From positions 248,001 through 312,000 of the forward strand of contig NW_026705926.1 of assembly GCF_029867415.1 (NCBI RefSeq): a stretch of DNA of 64,000 nt, given 5' to 3'. This stretch comes from Vicia villosa. Its lineage: Eukaryota > Streptophyta > Magnoliopsida > Fabales > Fabaceae. Position numbers and translations under genes: made by a program. Numbering within the stretch: position 1 is the first letter of the stretch; the number at the start of each line of letters is the position of its first letter. Under the pieces are notes generated by a model that saw only the letters and a list, made by a program, of their open reading frames with translations, made no database searches and was not told the DNA's origin. This document shows positions 32,194 through 43,139 of the stretch, in pieces.

Positions 32194-32260
32194 GTGGCCA
32201 CCAAGGTTTGAACTCAGACCCTCACTATTGCAACACAAAACACTAGCCACTGGGCCACGC
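32194..32260 (-). other. tRNA-like module 1 in the Ogre solo LTR
   Basis: On the minus strand: box A-like TGGCCCAGTGGCTAG (32243-32257), then about 28 bp, then box B-like GAGTTCAAACC (32205-32215), then GGTGGCC. This is tRNA-sized and has internal-promoter spacing. It may be a SINE head, a tRNA pseudogene or part of the LTR family. Confidence 0.6.
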
Positions 32261-32342
32261 GTATGCAGGTGATCATAAGGACCATTCTATTCAATACATG
32301 TTAAAACAAGTGAATGAAAAGTGTAAAAAATAAAATAAAAAG

Positions 32343-32430
32343 GTCCGGGGCGAGGGGGATTCAAACCCCAGACCTGTAGGTCATGAAGCGCTTTAAGGGG
32401 GGAGTGGTAACCAAGTGAGCTGAACGATTT
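32343..32430 (-). other. tRNA-like module 2 in the Ogre solo LTR
   Basis: On the minus strand: box A-like CAGCTCACTTGGTTAC (32407-32422), AAGCGCTTCATGACC in the anticodon-arm position, and box B GGTTTGAATCC (32357-32367), ending CCGGACC. This is the most tRNA-like of the three. It lies about 150 bp from module 1, in the same orientation. Confidence 0.65.
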
Positions 32431-35270
32431 AGTCATTCAAAACGCACATTCGTCATATTATATTTTAAACTAATGCCCAAAATTCAAAATTTCCCACCAA
32501 GATCTTCATCTTCTTCGTTGTTCCTGTAACTTTTTTTCAATCACATGAAAATGCAACTTTCTTATTTCTCAACCAAATTAAACATGTGAATATATAATTT
32601 TGCTCAGAATTTCGCAAGGATTTCAAAAATGTAGCCCTCGTTAATTTATTTAAACTCTAACTCACGAATTTTTGGAAAATGCTGAAGAACCCTAAAATTG
32701 AGTTTTCAAATTAAATTCTCAAGACAAACAATTAGGCCCTAAAACCTTAGGGCTATTATTCCCTACATTATTCTGAGTAGATTGGTAACAAGTTTTACAA
32801 GGAATGATGCTTCTAACTAAGAGTTCAAAGTTTGAGTTTTTACCTTTAAAATGGAGGTCGTGAGCTTGCTTGGAGTCGTTACAGAAGCGTGGTAAGATCT
32901 GGAAAGCTTCCTTGTTGTCCAGGGATGGTGTTTGAATGCTTAGAATGCTTTGATCACCTCTGCAACTTCAAACCCGATAGCACCTACAAAGTGAAAAATT
33001 TGAATAACAACAATGGAATACAAGTGTTACAGATGTTAATGAATGGCCTGGACAGCTTCTATATGATATATGGAAGGTGTTTGGATGATTTGTTTGGACA
33101 ATATGCTTAAGGAATGAAGTTTGGAAGGATAAGGCCTTTATGGAGCTTTAATGGAGGTGAAAATGGTGTTTTTGAGTTTAAGGTGTTTTTGAGGATGGTG
33201 GAGATGATGAACAACTCACAAATGATGTTTAGAAGCTATTGGGATACTTGGTTTGCACCAAAAACTTCTGTAACTAAAAATGGCTAGTGAAATGCATATG
33301 ACACAATTTTGGAATTTCAAGTGAGAGGGTGAGATTCAGGATTTTTGTGTGTTTGATTTCAGAAGCAAAGGCCTCTATTTATAGGCACAATTTATGGTTT
33401 GTGGAGGGAAAAATCTGATTAAAAGAAGTTCACATGTGATACTTGTACCATTTTGCTTCTTCATGAAGAAACATGAAAGTTATGGTTCTAATGGCATGGT
33501 ACAATGTTTTATTATGCTTGTATGAACTTTCTCAACATCATAAGAGGTTGCTTGCTGAGTTTGTATTTCTTTTGCTGCAAAGGAGACATGGGAGAGGCTC
33601 AAGGAGAGTTGACTTAGCATAAAGCTTTGCTTTTCTAAAATGGAAGTTGTGACTTTTGTACACAAATGGCATGAAACTTGGATAATTCATAAAACACATG
33701 GTTCATAGCTCAAAAGCAATTGAAATTAACTGATTTTGGTGCTTAGAACAAGTTATATGGGCTGCAAGAAAGGAATCTTTGCATTTGAAATGGTTTTGGT
33801 TCATAACTTCTTCACTTTCTTCATGTTTCTTCTTCATTTTCAAGTGTTCATGGTACCATATTGACAAAATCATATCTCATGAATGGAGCCATGGATTTTC
33901 ATGCTACTTAGCTCTTTAGAAAGCCCTTGCTACATACTTCAAATGAGTAGTTAAAAGTTTCCTCAAACTCCTTTTGGATCATTGAGAAAAATGGCCATAA
34001 AGTTAAAAAAAATCTAAGTAAAACACTTGAAAAATTTCTTAAGTCTTTTGAAAATTTTCTTCTTAATTTCATATCTCTCAAAATAATCACTTTTTGAAAA
34101 AAGTTCCAATGTGATAAGTTGTTTGTTTTGCCAAGATCTACAACTTTCACGTTGGGAGATTTTTGAGTGTGTAAGCAAAATTTGGAGATCCATGAATTAG
34201 GTCAAAATACACTTAAAAACTCTAATTTGACTTTTTGTTGACTTTTTGATTCTTGATGAATTCTTTGAATTTTCTTTGACCAAATGTATTCAATATCCAT
34301 ATGATGATGATTTGGATCCTTAAAAATCCATAGTTGACTATTTTCCTCAAAAGTCAAAGGTTGACTTGCACAATTGACTTTTTCCAAATGAACTGCAGTT
34401 TTGTGATTTCCAAATGAATCAAGATCTCCTCTTCAAATGAATGATATGAATGGACTATAATGTTGATTTGGATGCCCTTGAATCATATTTTGAGTCTTGG
34501 AACCATCTCCTGACTAAAAGTCAACCCTCCATAGGAATTAGGTCAAAAACCCTAATTGGAGCTTCTGATGAACTTGAAGGTGTGTGATCTTGCATTGACC
34601 CATCTTTGGACTTTGATTTTGATTGGAGAACCCTTTGAATCATAGAATAATGTTGAATTCCTTTGTGGGCCTCAAAACCCTAATTTGCTCAGTCTCCTCT
34701 TGATCAACCTCCTGTCTTGGGACACAAGCAACAAACAACAATCTTTTGGTATTTTTTTGTTAGAAAAATTATGTATGCATGATGATAATGATGATGATGA
34801 TGGTCCTACTATTTGAAATGAGGTGAGATCTCAGTGGTCAAAAATTGGGGTACAACACACACCAAACGATTCTAGAAAATTATGGAAAATTCACCACAAT
34901 TCATTATAAATTATAAACATCCAAGACACAATCCCATTTTACAAAAATATAAATTTTGAAGAATAGGGTGCGCTAAGCCCGCCCTACCGCGCTAAGCACG
35001 ACTGCGATTCTGCAGAAAAATTCCTGCGTGAACAACATTTTGTCCAACACGAATTCTTCACAAAAACCCAACCAAAACAACGATTTAATTATGGAAACAA
35101 TGTATTCTAGCATATACACAACATATAAGATCATTTAGCGTCATGAAAACAACATTTCATGACATTGATTTCATCACCTCATGTTCAAACCCTAACATTC
35201 CAAATTCATGAAAAAGATGAACAAACTTAGTTTCATGCTACTACTCATGCCTTAGTCATTATACAAAATT

Positions 35271-36473
35271 AGTTTCAAGATTCTGGACATGTTTCCAGAT
35301 GATCCTGGTCTTGTGAATATGTTCCCGAGATTCCTTCAAACTATGTTTCCTTCCGTCGACACCTTGATTAATGCTATGTCGACGTTTCATCATCATTGTT
35401 CTTTAAAACACCTCATTAATAAGAATACTTCATTAATGTCTTCTAACAGCTAATGTCTTCTCATTTTGACATTCTCTGTTGACGTTCTTCAAGTTGAAAA
35501 TCCAAGTGTAACAGTCGTATAAATATCTATTTTGGAGAAAAATCCAACTGTAACGGATCTATACTAATACATAAATTTAGGAGTTGGTTTAGATTCAGTT
35601 GGCATGATAGTGTTAGTTAAGAGTCGTTGATGATATCTTCGGTTAAGACATGTTGATGACATCACTTTCATTGACGACACTTATCGTTATCGAAGTCTCT
35701 TAAATCGTCAAAGTTCCATTATTCCGATACTTTACGTTGATACCATTGTTCCAGGGACCACAGAGGATCTAAGATTTTTTTATGCGTGTCAAACTACAAT
35801 TTGACCCGATCACTGTGGTACTATCCATAGTGGTGAACCTGATGTTGCAGTCCAAATAGCTACATTATCTGCGTTCCTTTCATGGTCAATGTATTTAAAA
35901 ACAAATAATTCTTTTTTTTTTTAAATTTACATAGTCGATAGCAGAAACATTACACTATAAGGACGCGAATTTTAACTCCCAACATTTCACTTATTTATTT
36001 TTAAAATATTAAATTTTAATTTAATTGACAATTTCTTTTTTTCTAATAATAAAACCTAGAAAAGTATATATTTTTATGAGAGAGCTAGAAAGAGTATATT
36101 AATCACATACAAACAAAATAAAAATCATTATTAATTAAGGTTTGTAACGGAAGTATTATTACATGAAAAATGCTAGAAAACGGGCAAAAGATGGTTAACT
36201 TAACTTTATAGTAGAACTTTCAGTATTGAAGTAACTTTGTGTTCTTGTTTTCTTCAACCGATAACACCGCCGAACGCGGAATCGCAACAACAACACGTTT
36301 CTTCTTTTTTTCCTTTTTATTTTTTTAAAAGGAAAAAAAATACCGCCTGGATTCGACGACGGCGATCGCAACTAACTCTAACCTCTCCGATCACCATCGA
36401 CGTTCACAAGCGGCGATTCGGATCCACCGAAATCCGAAGACTATCCGCTTAACTTTATTCGGATCTCTTCCAC
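35271..36473. other. Intergenic region upstream of the DOMON/b561 gene
   Basis: No gene is supported. The first 600 bp carry GTCGACG- and GTTGATGA-rich sequence of unknown origin. From 35920 the sequence becomes AT-rich. From 36200 to 36473 it has the composition of a promoter and 5' UTR, without a clear TATA box. Confidence 0.45.
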
Positions 36474-39167
36474 ATGCTTCGTGAAACTATCTTGATCTTC
36501 CTATTCTTGTTGTACTTCGGATATGCAGATCCTGCCCCGAAATGCACCCGGAGCAGTTCTTTCGTCGATTTCGAATCCGACTTCATTATGGTTCAGCATC
36601 AGCTCAGAGGCCATATCAAGATCATTGATGATTGTTCTTTTAGGGTTTCTCAATTTGATATGCTTTCCGGCGCCGATGTGCGTTGGTGGGGTGCACTCGA
36701 TCCTGATTTCGATAACCTCACCACCGGATTCATCGTTTCAGATCACAAGCTTAATCAGACATACGCGAACTTCACCTTCGTTGTTCAATTGATGGCGAAT
36801 ATCACATGGGACATGATTCCTGTTCTTGCTGTCTGGGATGTTCCGACCGCCTCCGATTTTGGTCATGTTCTGATTCAAAATCTCACCTCTACGGAGACTC
36901 CGTCTCCACCAGGGAGCGACGGAGAGAAGAAAGAGAAGGTAAGTGTTCATACAGAGCCTACTATGTTTGATAATTGTAAGGTTCTGTCGAAGGATTTTAG
37001 GGTTCGTTGGAGTTTGAAACCTAAAGAGGATATGCTTGAGATTGGGTTGGAGGGTGCTACTGGGGTTATGAATTACATGGCTTTTGGTTGGGCTAACCCT
37101 AACGCCACTGATGCAGAGCTCATGGTTGGTGCTGATGTGGCAGTTACTGGGTTTAAGGAAGATGGTTTGCCGTTTGTGGATGATTTCTTCATAACCAAGT
37201 ATAGTGAGTGTTTGAAAAACAGTGAAGATGGATCTGTTGAAGGGGTTTGTCCTGATTCAATCTATGAAGGGCCGAATAGAGTTGGCTTGGTGAATGATAC
37301 GAGGTTGATTTATGGTCATAGGAGTGATGGGGTTTCATTGGTTAGATACAAGAGACCTTTGAGTCCGGTTGATGCCAAATATGATCTCCGTGTTAATCGA
37401 TTGGCTAACATGACTGTTATTTGGGCTTTGGGAAAGATTAGAGCTCCTGATACTGTTTTGCCGTATTATCTTCCTCAGAATCATGGAGGTCTCCCCTTTG
37501 AATCTTTTGGCCATTTGGTTCTTAATGTTTCTCAGCATGTCAATGATTGTAATGGTCCCTTGGATGCTGCTGATAAAGAGGATCAAGATATCATTATTGC
37601 TGATGCTAAAGTTCCCTTGGTTGTTTCCACTGGCCCGGCATTGCATTACCCTGATCCTCCAAATCCAGCCAAGGTTATTTACATCAACAAAAAGGAAGCT
37701 CCTGTGTTGAGAGTGGAAAGAGGGGTGCCGGTCACGTTTTCCATACAGTCCGGGCATGATGTTGCGCTTTATGTTACTTCAGACCCCATTGGTGGGAATG
37801 CCACTCTGAGGAACCTCACCGAGATTATTTATGCTGGAGGTCCTGAGGCTCATGGAGTTCAGGCCAGTCCAACGGAGCTAATTTGGGCTCCTGACAGGAA
37901 CACTCCTGATCAGGTCTACTATCATTCAGTGTATGAGAAGAAAATGGGTTGGAGAGTGGAGGTTGTGGATGGGGGTCTATCTGACATGTATAACAACAGC
38001 GTTGTTCTTGATGATCAACAGGTTACCTTCTTTTGGACATTGTCAAAGGATTCCATATCTATTGCTGCTCGCGGTGAGAAAAAAAGTGGTTATCTTGCTA
38101 TAGGATTTGGCAGTGGAATGGTGAACAGTTACACTTATGTGGGATGGGTTGATGACAATGGTGTTAGTCGTGTTAACTCTTATTGGATTGATGGACAAGA
38201 TGCCTCGGGTATACATCTTACAAATGAGAATTTGACACATGTAAGATGCAAAACAGAAAATGAAATTATTACTTTGGAATTTACGCGTCCCTTGGTTCCA
38301 TCTTGTAGTAGGGGCAAAAGGCCAGAATGTAACGACATCATTGATCCCACAACTCCGCTAAAAGTCATATGGGCAATGGGTAGTAGATGGAGTAATGGAC
38401 ATCTTAGTGAGAGGAATATGCATACGCTTACTAGTACCAGGCCTATATTAGTCCAGCTGATGCGTGGTTCTGCAGAAGCAGAGCAGGATTTACTTCCAGT
38501 TTTGGCTGTGCACGGTTTCATGATGTTTCTTGCCTGGGGCATCTTACTTCCTGGAGGTATATTGGCAGCCAGGTACTTGAAACATTTGAAGGGCGGTGGT
38601 TGGTACAAAATTCATGTTTACATGCAATACTCAGGGTTATCAATAGTTTTTCTTGCACTTCTTTTTGCGGTTGCTGAGCTTCGCGGTTTTCATGTTAGCT
38701 CAACACATGTTAAATTTGGAATTGCTGCAATATTTTTGGCCTGCATACAGCCAGTTAATGCATTCTTTAGGCCCCCAAGACAGTCAAATGGGGAGCAGGC
38801 ATCATATAAAAGGATTATCTGGGAATACTTGCATATAATTGTTGGCAGATCTGCGATTGCTGTTGGCATTGCAGCACTTTTTACTGGCATGAAGCATCTG
38901 GGAGACAGATATGCCTTGGAAAACGTCCATGGACTCAGTTGGGCAATGATAATCTGGTTCTTAGTAGGTGCATTGAGTATTGCTTATTTCGAATACCGCG
39001 AGAAGCAGAGAGTTAGGGATCAGATATTTGGAAGAGGCAATTGGGTGCTCGGTAATGAGGAAGATGATTCCATGGATCTCTTGAGTCCACCAAATACACA
39101 TGCAACAAATAAAGAGTCACAGGCCTCCGCAAGATTGGAAATCCAGTTAGAACCTTTAAACAGGTAG
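36474..39167 (+). CDS. Cytochrome b561, DM13 and DOMON domain protein (At5g54830-like)
   Basis: A single exon of 897 residues, close to the length of the Arabidopsis protein. Residues 1-18 are a signal peptide. A DM13 domain follows at about 25-140 (RGHIKIIDDCSF ... VLAVWDVP), then a DOMON domain at about 160-320 (MNYMAFGWANP). A second region contains a Gly-rich DM13-like part and a second DOMON domain at about 500-650 (SGYLAIGFGSGMVNSYTYVGW). The cytochrome b561 core is at about 670-860, with five or six membrane helices and four candidate haem-ligand histidines near residues 680, 714, 787 and 807. Members of this family move electrons across membranes, usually with ascorbate as donor; DOMON domains bind haem or sugar. 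The tail is hydrophilic and cytosolic. It looks intact and functional; the physiological role of this subfamily is unsettled. Confidence 0.96.
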   Translation: MLRETILIFLFLLYFGYADPAPKCTRSSSFVDFESDFIMVQHQLRGHIKIIDDCSFRVSQFDMLSGADVRWWGALDPDFDNLTTGFIVSDHKLNQTYANFTFVVQLMANITWDMIPVLAVWDVPTASDFGHVLIQNLTSTETPSPPGSDGEKKEKVSVHTEPTMFDNCKVLSKDFRVRWSLKPKEDMLEIGLEGATGVMNYMAFGWANPNATDAELMVGADVAVTGFKEDGLPFVDDFFITKYSECLKNSEDGSVEGVCPDSIYEGPNRVGLVNDTRLIYGHRSDGVSLVRYKRPLSPVDAKYDLRVNRLANMTVIWALGKIRAPDTVLPYYLPQNHGGLPFESFGHLVLNVSQHVNDCNGPLDAADKEDQDIIIADAKVPLVVSTGPALHYPDPPNPAKVIYINKKEAPVLRVERGVPVTFSIQSGHDVALYVTSDPIGGNATLRNLTEIIYAGGPEAHGVQASPTELIWAPDRNTPDQVYYHSVYEKKMGWRVEVVDGGLSDMYNNSVVLDDQQVTFFWTLSKDSISIAARGEKKSGYLAIGFGSGMVNSYTYVGWVDDNGVSRVNSYWIDGQDASGIHLTNENLTHVRCKTENEIITLEFTRPLVPSCSRGKRPECNDIIDPTTPLKVIWAMGSRWSNGHLSERNMHTLTSTRPILVQLMRGSAEAEQDLLPVLAVHGFMMFLAWGILLPGGILAARYLKHLKGGGWYKIHVYMQYSGLSIVFLALLFAVAELRGFHVSSTHVKFGIAAIFLACIQPVNAFFRPPRQSNGEQASYKRIIWEYLHIIVGRSAIAVGIAALFTGMKHLGDRYALENVHGLSWAMIIWFLVGALSIAYFEYREKQRVRDQIFGRGNWVLGNEEDDSMDLLSPPNTHATNKESQASARLEIQLEPLNR

Positions 39168-41558
39168 ATAGATGCATATTTTTACTTGCCATTGAAAGCC
39201 TCCATTCTGCCGCAGTTGGCAAATTCCTCATTTAATCTGAGCTTTCAGGATTATTCATCGTTAGTTATGAGGGTAGAGGCATTTTTGAGGTGTAAAGGGA
39301 GCACTTGTTCATCAGTTTCTTTGTACTGATGTTGCCATTTTGTGAAGAGAGTAGCTTTCTCATAGTTATATACATGTTCACTAGATAGGTTATATCTTTT
39401 GTTCAATCTAGCTGTTATACTTTTTTCTTCCCCCCCCAAAACAAAAACAAGAAATCAAAGTTTACGACGTGAAAGCTTTATTGTCTGATAACGTTGGTTC
39501 TGTTCCATTATATAGGAGGTGTAATTCAGAGATAGAGAAGGGCTTTCCAGCCAAAGACATTGTTGTAAATTATGCGATGCAGATAACTAATACAACATAA
39601 AGCCATTAGTTTTTTATTTCAATGCAATTGTCTTAAGTTGGTCATGAAGAATTTAAACCCTGTCAACCATTTTTTTAAAAAGAAATTAGCATATGTTTGA
39701 ATGGACGTTGTTAGCATGTCTATTGTTGCATCTCAATGCATTTTTTCATTGTGAAAATATAGAAGCAAGAAATCATAAATTTAGATGTAGTACACAACAT
39801 AAGTCATATACCAGAAGTCGTTGGCTATAAGCATAGTATATAGCATTGAGCCTTTGTCATATAACTTCAAAATATAAGCATAGTATAGCATTGAGACGTG
39901 AAAAAAATTCAAACCAACATTAGGCATGAAAACTAATCTAATAGCTCGGAGAGAGAAGTTCAAAATGTCTAACAAGTGCAGGAAAGCAAAATCATTAAGA
40001 TCATCAAATCTGGAAAATGCTTTGACATTAGCAAATGCAAAAGAGTTCTCAAAAACTGAGTTGTAAAATCAGATTAACAGTAGAAGAAAGTAAATGAAAT
40101 TACATAAGTCTAATGTGAATGCGTGATGATGATTCAAATGTGTGATTCCAGATGAACCATCTGATTTTGATCCAACTACTATAGATGAATCTAATGTGTG
40201 AATGCGGGATGATGATTCGAATGTGTGTGATTACAGATGAACCATCTGATTTTGTTGTGTTCATCTGATTTTGATTCATCTGATTTTGATCCAACTACTA
40301 TAGATGAATCTAATGTGTGAATGCAGGATGATGATTCAAATGTGTGTGATTACAGATGAACCATCTGATTTTGTTGTTTGACAGAATGCGTGAGTGCTGG
40401 AAAAGTGACTGCAGTGAAATCCTATTTCAAACATAAGGCTCTGTTTTTGCCAGGAAAAAATTAGGGAACATGGAGGAAAAAAGACATTGCCAGGAAAAAA
40501 TTAGGGAACATGGAGGAAAAAAGACAACACACCCCTCTGCAAATTAGGGAACATCTTGCTGTTTTGTTCTTCGGGTTTATTAAACTTAAAATAATTTAGT
40601 TTTAATGATAAACAAAAAAATATTGGCAATGGATTTGAGTGACAGAAAGTTATCAAGAATTAAACTAAAAACAATTCAGTTTTAATGATAAACAAAAAAA
40701 TGTTGGCAATGGAATTGAGTTACAGAAAGTCATCAAGACATGAAGTAGAATTCAGAGAATTTTTTACAATTCACCGTTACTTTGTCGATTGCGTAGATTA
40801 CAGCAAACTTGATTTCAACAATTCAACAATTTCACAGAACCCATCTTTAATAACTAAATTGATGGGAACAATTTAAAAAAAATGGAAGAAAATTGTTTAA
40901 CAAAATATTTCAACTTCTCTCATAACGGCCGAAGAAACATCATGATTAGCCCAGATATTTGCTTTCGAACTGAACCGATGGACATTTTTTTTAACCGAAC
41001 CGGATATATATTTCAATTTCAATGGACCGATTCTCAACAGCCCTAATCATGATTGTGCAAATATTCAAACTCCACATATAAATTTATTCAACATTTTAGA
41101 TTTGATCAAACGCAATAGATTAAACCCATTCAGTTTTCACTTAAGCATTTTGATTTAACAAGTTAAAACAATTTCGTAAGTCTGATTCAATATCATCATG
41201 TTCATAAATTTAGGGTTTCTAATAACAAGTTAATTTCTTAAAGCATAAAATAAAAGTCTATTAAATTGAACAAAATAAAAAGAAATACTTTCATAATCAA
41301 ATTAAAGATGTAAATCCCAAATGGATAGTAAACCATTAAAAAAAAAAATATCCCAACCATAAAAAAAACACCCCAAATTGATATACTTCCCCAAACAAAA
41401 AAAACTAAATTGAAAAATTATATGATTAAATTAAAGATTCACACCCAAACTGATAGACTTCCCCAAAAGAAAATAAAAACAACCTAAATTGAAAATCTAT
41501 ATCGCTAGGGTTTAGTTAATAATTTCTAAAACAGAAATTGAAATTCCAGAAATTAGTT
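39168..41558. other. Intergenic region with short tandem repeats
   Basis: 39168 to about 39600 is probably 3' UTR of the DOMON/b561 gene. Three tandem duplications follow: a 90-130-bp unit in three copies at 40105-40380 (GATGAACCATCTGATTTTG core), a 41-bp unit in two copies at 40453-40535 (CCAGGAAAAAATTAGGGAAC), and an 80-84-bp unit in two copies at 40583-40740 (GTTTTAATGATAAACAAAAA). The rest is AT-rich, and no other gene is seen. Confidence 0.6.
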
Positions 41559-42011
41559 TCACTCCTCAGGTTCAATACCCTCGCCTTTAAAAGTCCATGC
41601 ATTCTTCTCACGGACAGCCGCCTCTTCCTCCGGTGTGAAATCGTTTTGGATCCCGAAATACTCCCGCACGTAACGAACACTCCTATTCTCGATCCGATTA
41701 GCAACCGCCAGAGTAAGGAACTCGAAAAGCGCTTCCAAGTCCAGATAATGCACTGCGAGAAGAAAATCCTTCAACTCTTCGTTATCCAGTTTCTCGACGG
41801 AGAATTCCTTGACTTTGCCGGCGTCAGAGAGACGGTGGTATTCCATGATCATCGTCATGTGATTGCTGGAAACATTGGGAAGGGGAGCGACGGACACTTT
41901 AGCGCCGTCTTCATCAACGAGAGGCTGCAAAGCTTTCATGTTCTTCGCCAATGAAGGTTCGATTTCAAAAACGACGTCGTCGCAGGTTTTGACAGAGATT
42001 AGTTTCGCCAT
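41559..42011 (-). CDS. SKP1-like protein (ASK family), divergent, intronless
   Basis: 150 residues from the ATG at 42011; an upstream in-frame GTG is not used in plants. The N-terminal part (ISVKTCDDVVFEIEPSLAKNMKAL) is the BTB/POZ-fold half that binds CUL1, and PLPNVSSNHMTMIMEYHRL is the SKP1 family core. The C-terminal half (LLAVHYLDLEALFEFLTLAVANRIENRSV ... FTPEEEAAVREKNAWTF) is the dimerisation and F-box-binding part, with the hallmark NDFTPEEE and N-WTF close to the end. It is an adaptor joining F-box proteins to cullin in SCF ubiquitin ligases. It is shorter in the linker than canonical SKP1 and well diverged, so it may bind a restricted set of F-box proteins. Its promoter contains a four-copy tandem repeat (42114-42530). 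Confidence 0.93.
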   Translation of the reverse strand: MAKLISVKTCDDVVFEIEPSLAKNMKALQPLVDEDGAKVSVAPLPNVSSNHMTMIMEYHRLSDAGKVKEFSVEKLDNEELKDFLLAVHYLDLEALFEFLTLAVANRIENRSVRYVREYFGIQNDFTPEEEAAVREKNAWTFKGEGIEPEE

Positions 42012-42113
42012 CGCTTCCTTTCTCACTAGGGTTCACTTTTGTGAATTTGGGATTCTACTTATTCCTATTTATAGAAGAAATTTTTTATTATTTTTGAATT
42101 TGGTTTTATTATT

Positions 42114-42530
42114 TCAAAAATCACAGCAAAATCTTTTTGGAAAAAAATCCGTTACTCCTCTTTAATAGAAGGAAAAATATATGATTTTCTTTTGTTTTAT
42201 TATTTCGCAAATTTACTATTTCAAAAATCACAACAAAATCTTTTGAAAAAAAATCCGTTACTCCTCTTTAATAGAAGGAAAAATATATGATTTTCTTTTG
42301 TTTTATTATTTCGCAAATTTACTATTTCAAAAATCACAACAAAATCTTTTTGGAAAAAAATCCGTTACTCCTCTTTAATAGAAGGAAAAATATATGATTT
42401 TCTTTTGTTTTATTATTTCGCAAATTTACTATTTCAAAAATCACAACAAAATCTTTTGAAAAAAAATCCGTTACTCCTCTTTAATAGAAGGAAAAATATA
42501 TGATTTACTTTTGTTTTATTATTTCGCAAA
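42114..42530. repeat. 106-bp tandem repeat in the SKP1-like promoter
   Basis: Four units of 106-107 bp start with a TCAAAAATCACAACAAAATC-like phrase. TCCGTTACTCC occurs at 42148, 42254, 42361 and 42467. Units 1 and 3 share CTTTTTGGAAAAAAA, and units 2 and 4 share CTTTTGAAAAAAAA, so the array is two copies of a 213-bp dimer. It begins 103 bp upstream of the SKP1-like start codon. Confidence 0.92.
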
Positions 42531-43139
42531 TCACACCAAATCGGTTATTACTTGATTCTATATGAATAACTTTTTTTATTACTAGTATATATATAAGATA
42601 AAATAAATTGTAAAGTAGCAATATATGAAGATAAAAAACGATTTTTAAAAATATGAGCACTTGGTTAGTAGTAATTATATTTATTTTAAAGATATAATTG
42701 TTAGTATTAATAAATATCCGATATTAATGCTGAGATTTGGTTTGGATAGTACTTTTTGTTTTAAAGACGAAACAAATTGTTGAGAATTTTTCAATAGATC
42801 ATTTGAATCTTTTAAGTATTTGACGAAATTTCAATTATGTTCTATGTTTTTCGTAGATGTACATTCAGAATTATTTTTTTTTTAAAAATTGTTTCTTTCC
42901 GTAAGTACATCTACAGAACTTGTTAAAATAGAATGTTCCGTAGATACACATACGAAACTGCTATTTTTTAAAATCACATACATTTCACTCCAAAGCTCAA
43001 TTTTAATAACGACACTGAAAAACTCAATTACAGTCAATTAAAGTAATGCAATTTAAAGCCAATAATGTCGAATACATATATCAAATCGTCGTACAAAAAT
43101 GAAATCAAAATACATGTATGAAATAAAGACGTCGGCATC
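42531..43139. other. AT-rich intergenic sequence
   Basis: No gene or clear transposon is seen. CGTAGATGTACAT/CGTAGATACACAT phrases at 42854 and 42940 suggest a small repeat. Confidence 0.4.

Larger units (their letters stand above)
31015..34857 (-). mobile_element. Ogre-type solo LTR, 3.84 kb, with TSD CACAC
   Basis: TGTAGCGGTG at 31015 to GGGGTACAACA at 34857, flanked by CACAC at 31010-31014 and 34858-34862. On the minus strand it starts TGTTGTACCCC and ends CACCGCTACA, matching the other Ogre-type LTRs here. GTCGCCATCGCGCTTTATTG and AAGGGGAAGGTTTTAAGCAC are near the left end. It contains a two-copy repeat of about 68 bp (31480-31620), two tRNA-like modules (32194-32430) and many GTTGACTTT-type phrases (34200-34560). 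Short open frames here are chance. No gene or internal region, so it is a complete solo LTR. Confidence 0.93.
30347..35270 (-). mobile_element. Tekay-like LTR fragment, interrupted by an Ogre solo LTR
   Basis: Outside the nested Ogre LTR, 30347-31014 and 34858 to about 35270 resemble the other Tekay-like LTRs: ACAAATGCATGTGGTACCAA near 30529, many short CA/AT-rich phrases, and a GC-rich word pair (GCGCTAAGCCCGCCCTACCG) near 34971. Neither terminus is preserved, so boundaries are approximate. No gene. Confidence 0.5.

Noticed and set aside
32343..32430. Functional tRNA gene
   Set aside because: Box A and box B are present but the acceptor stem does not pair convincingly by eye and it lies in an LTR; kept only as a tRNA-like module.
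35735..35880. Possible copia PBS or protein-coding remnant (TGATACCATTGTTCC)
   Set aside because: No LTR, frame or second motif supports it.
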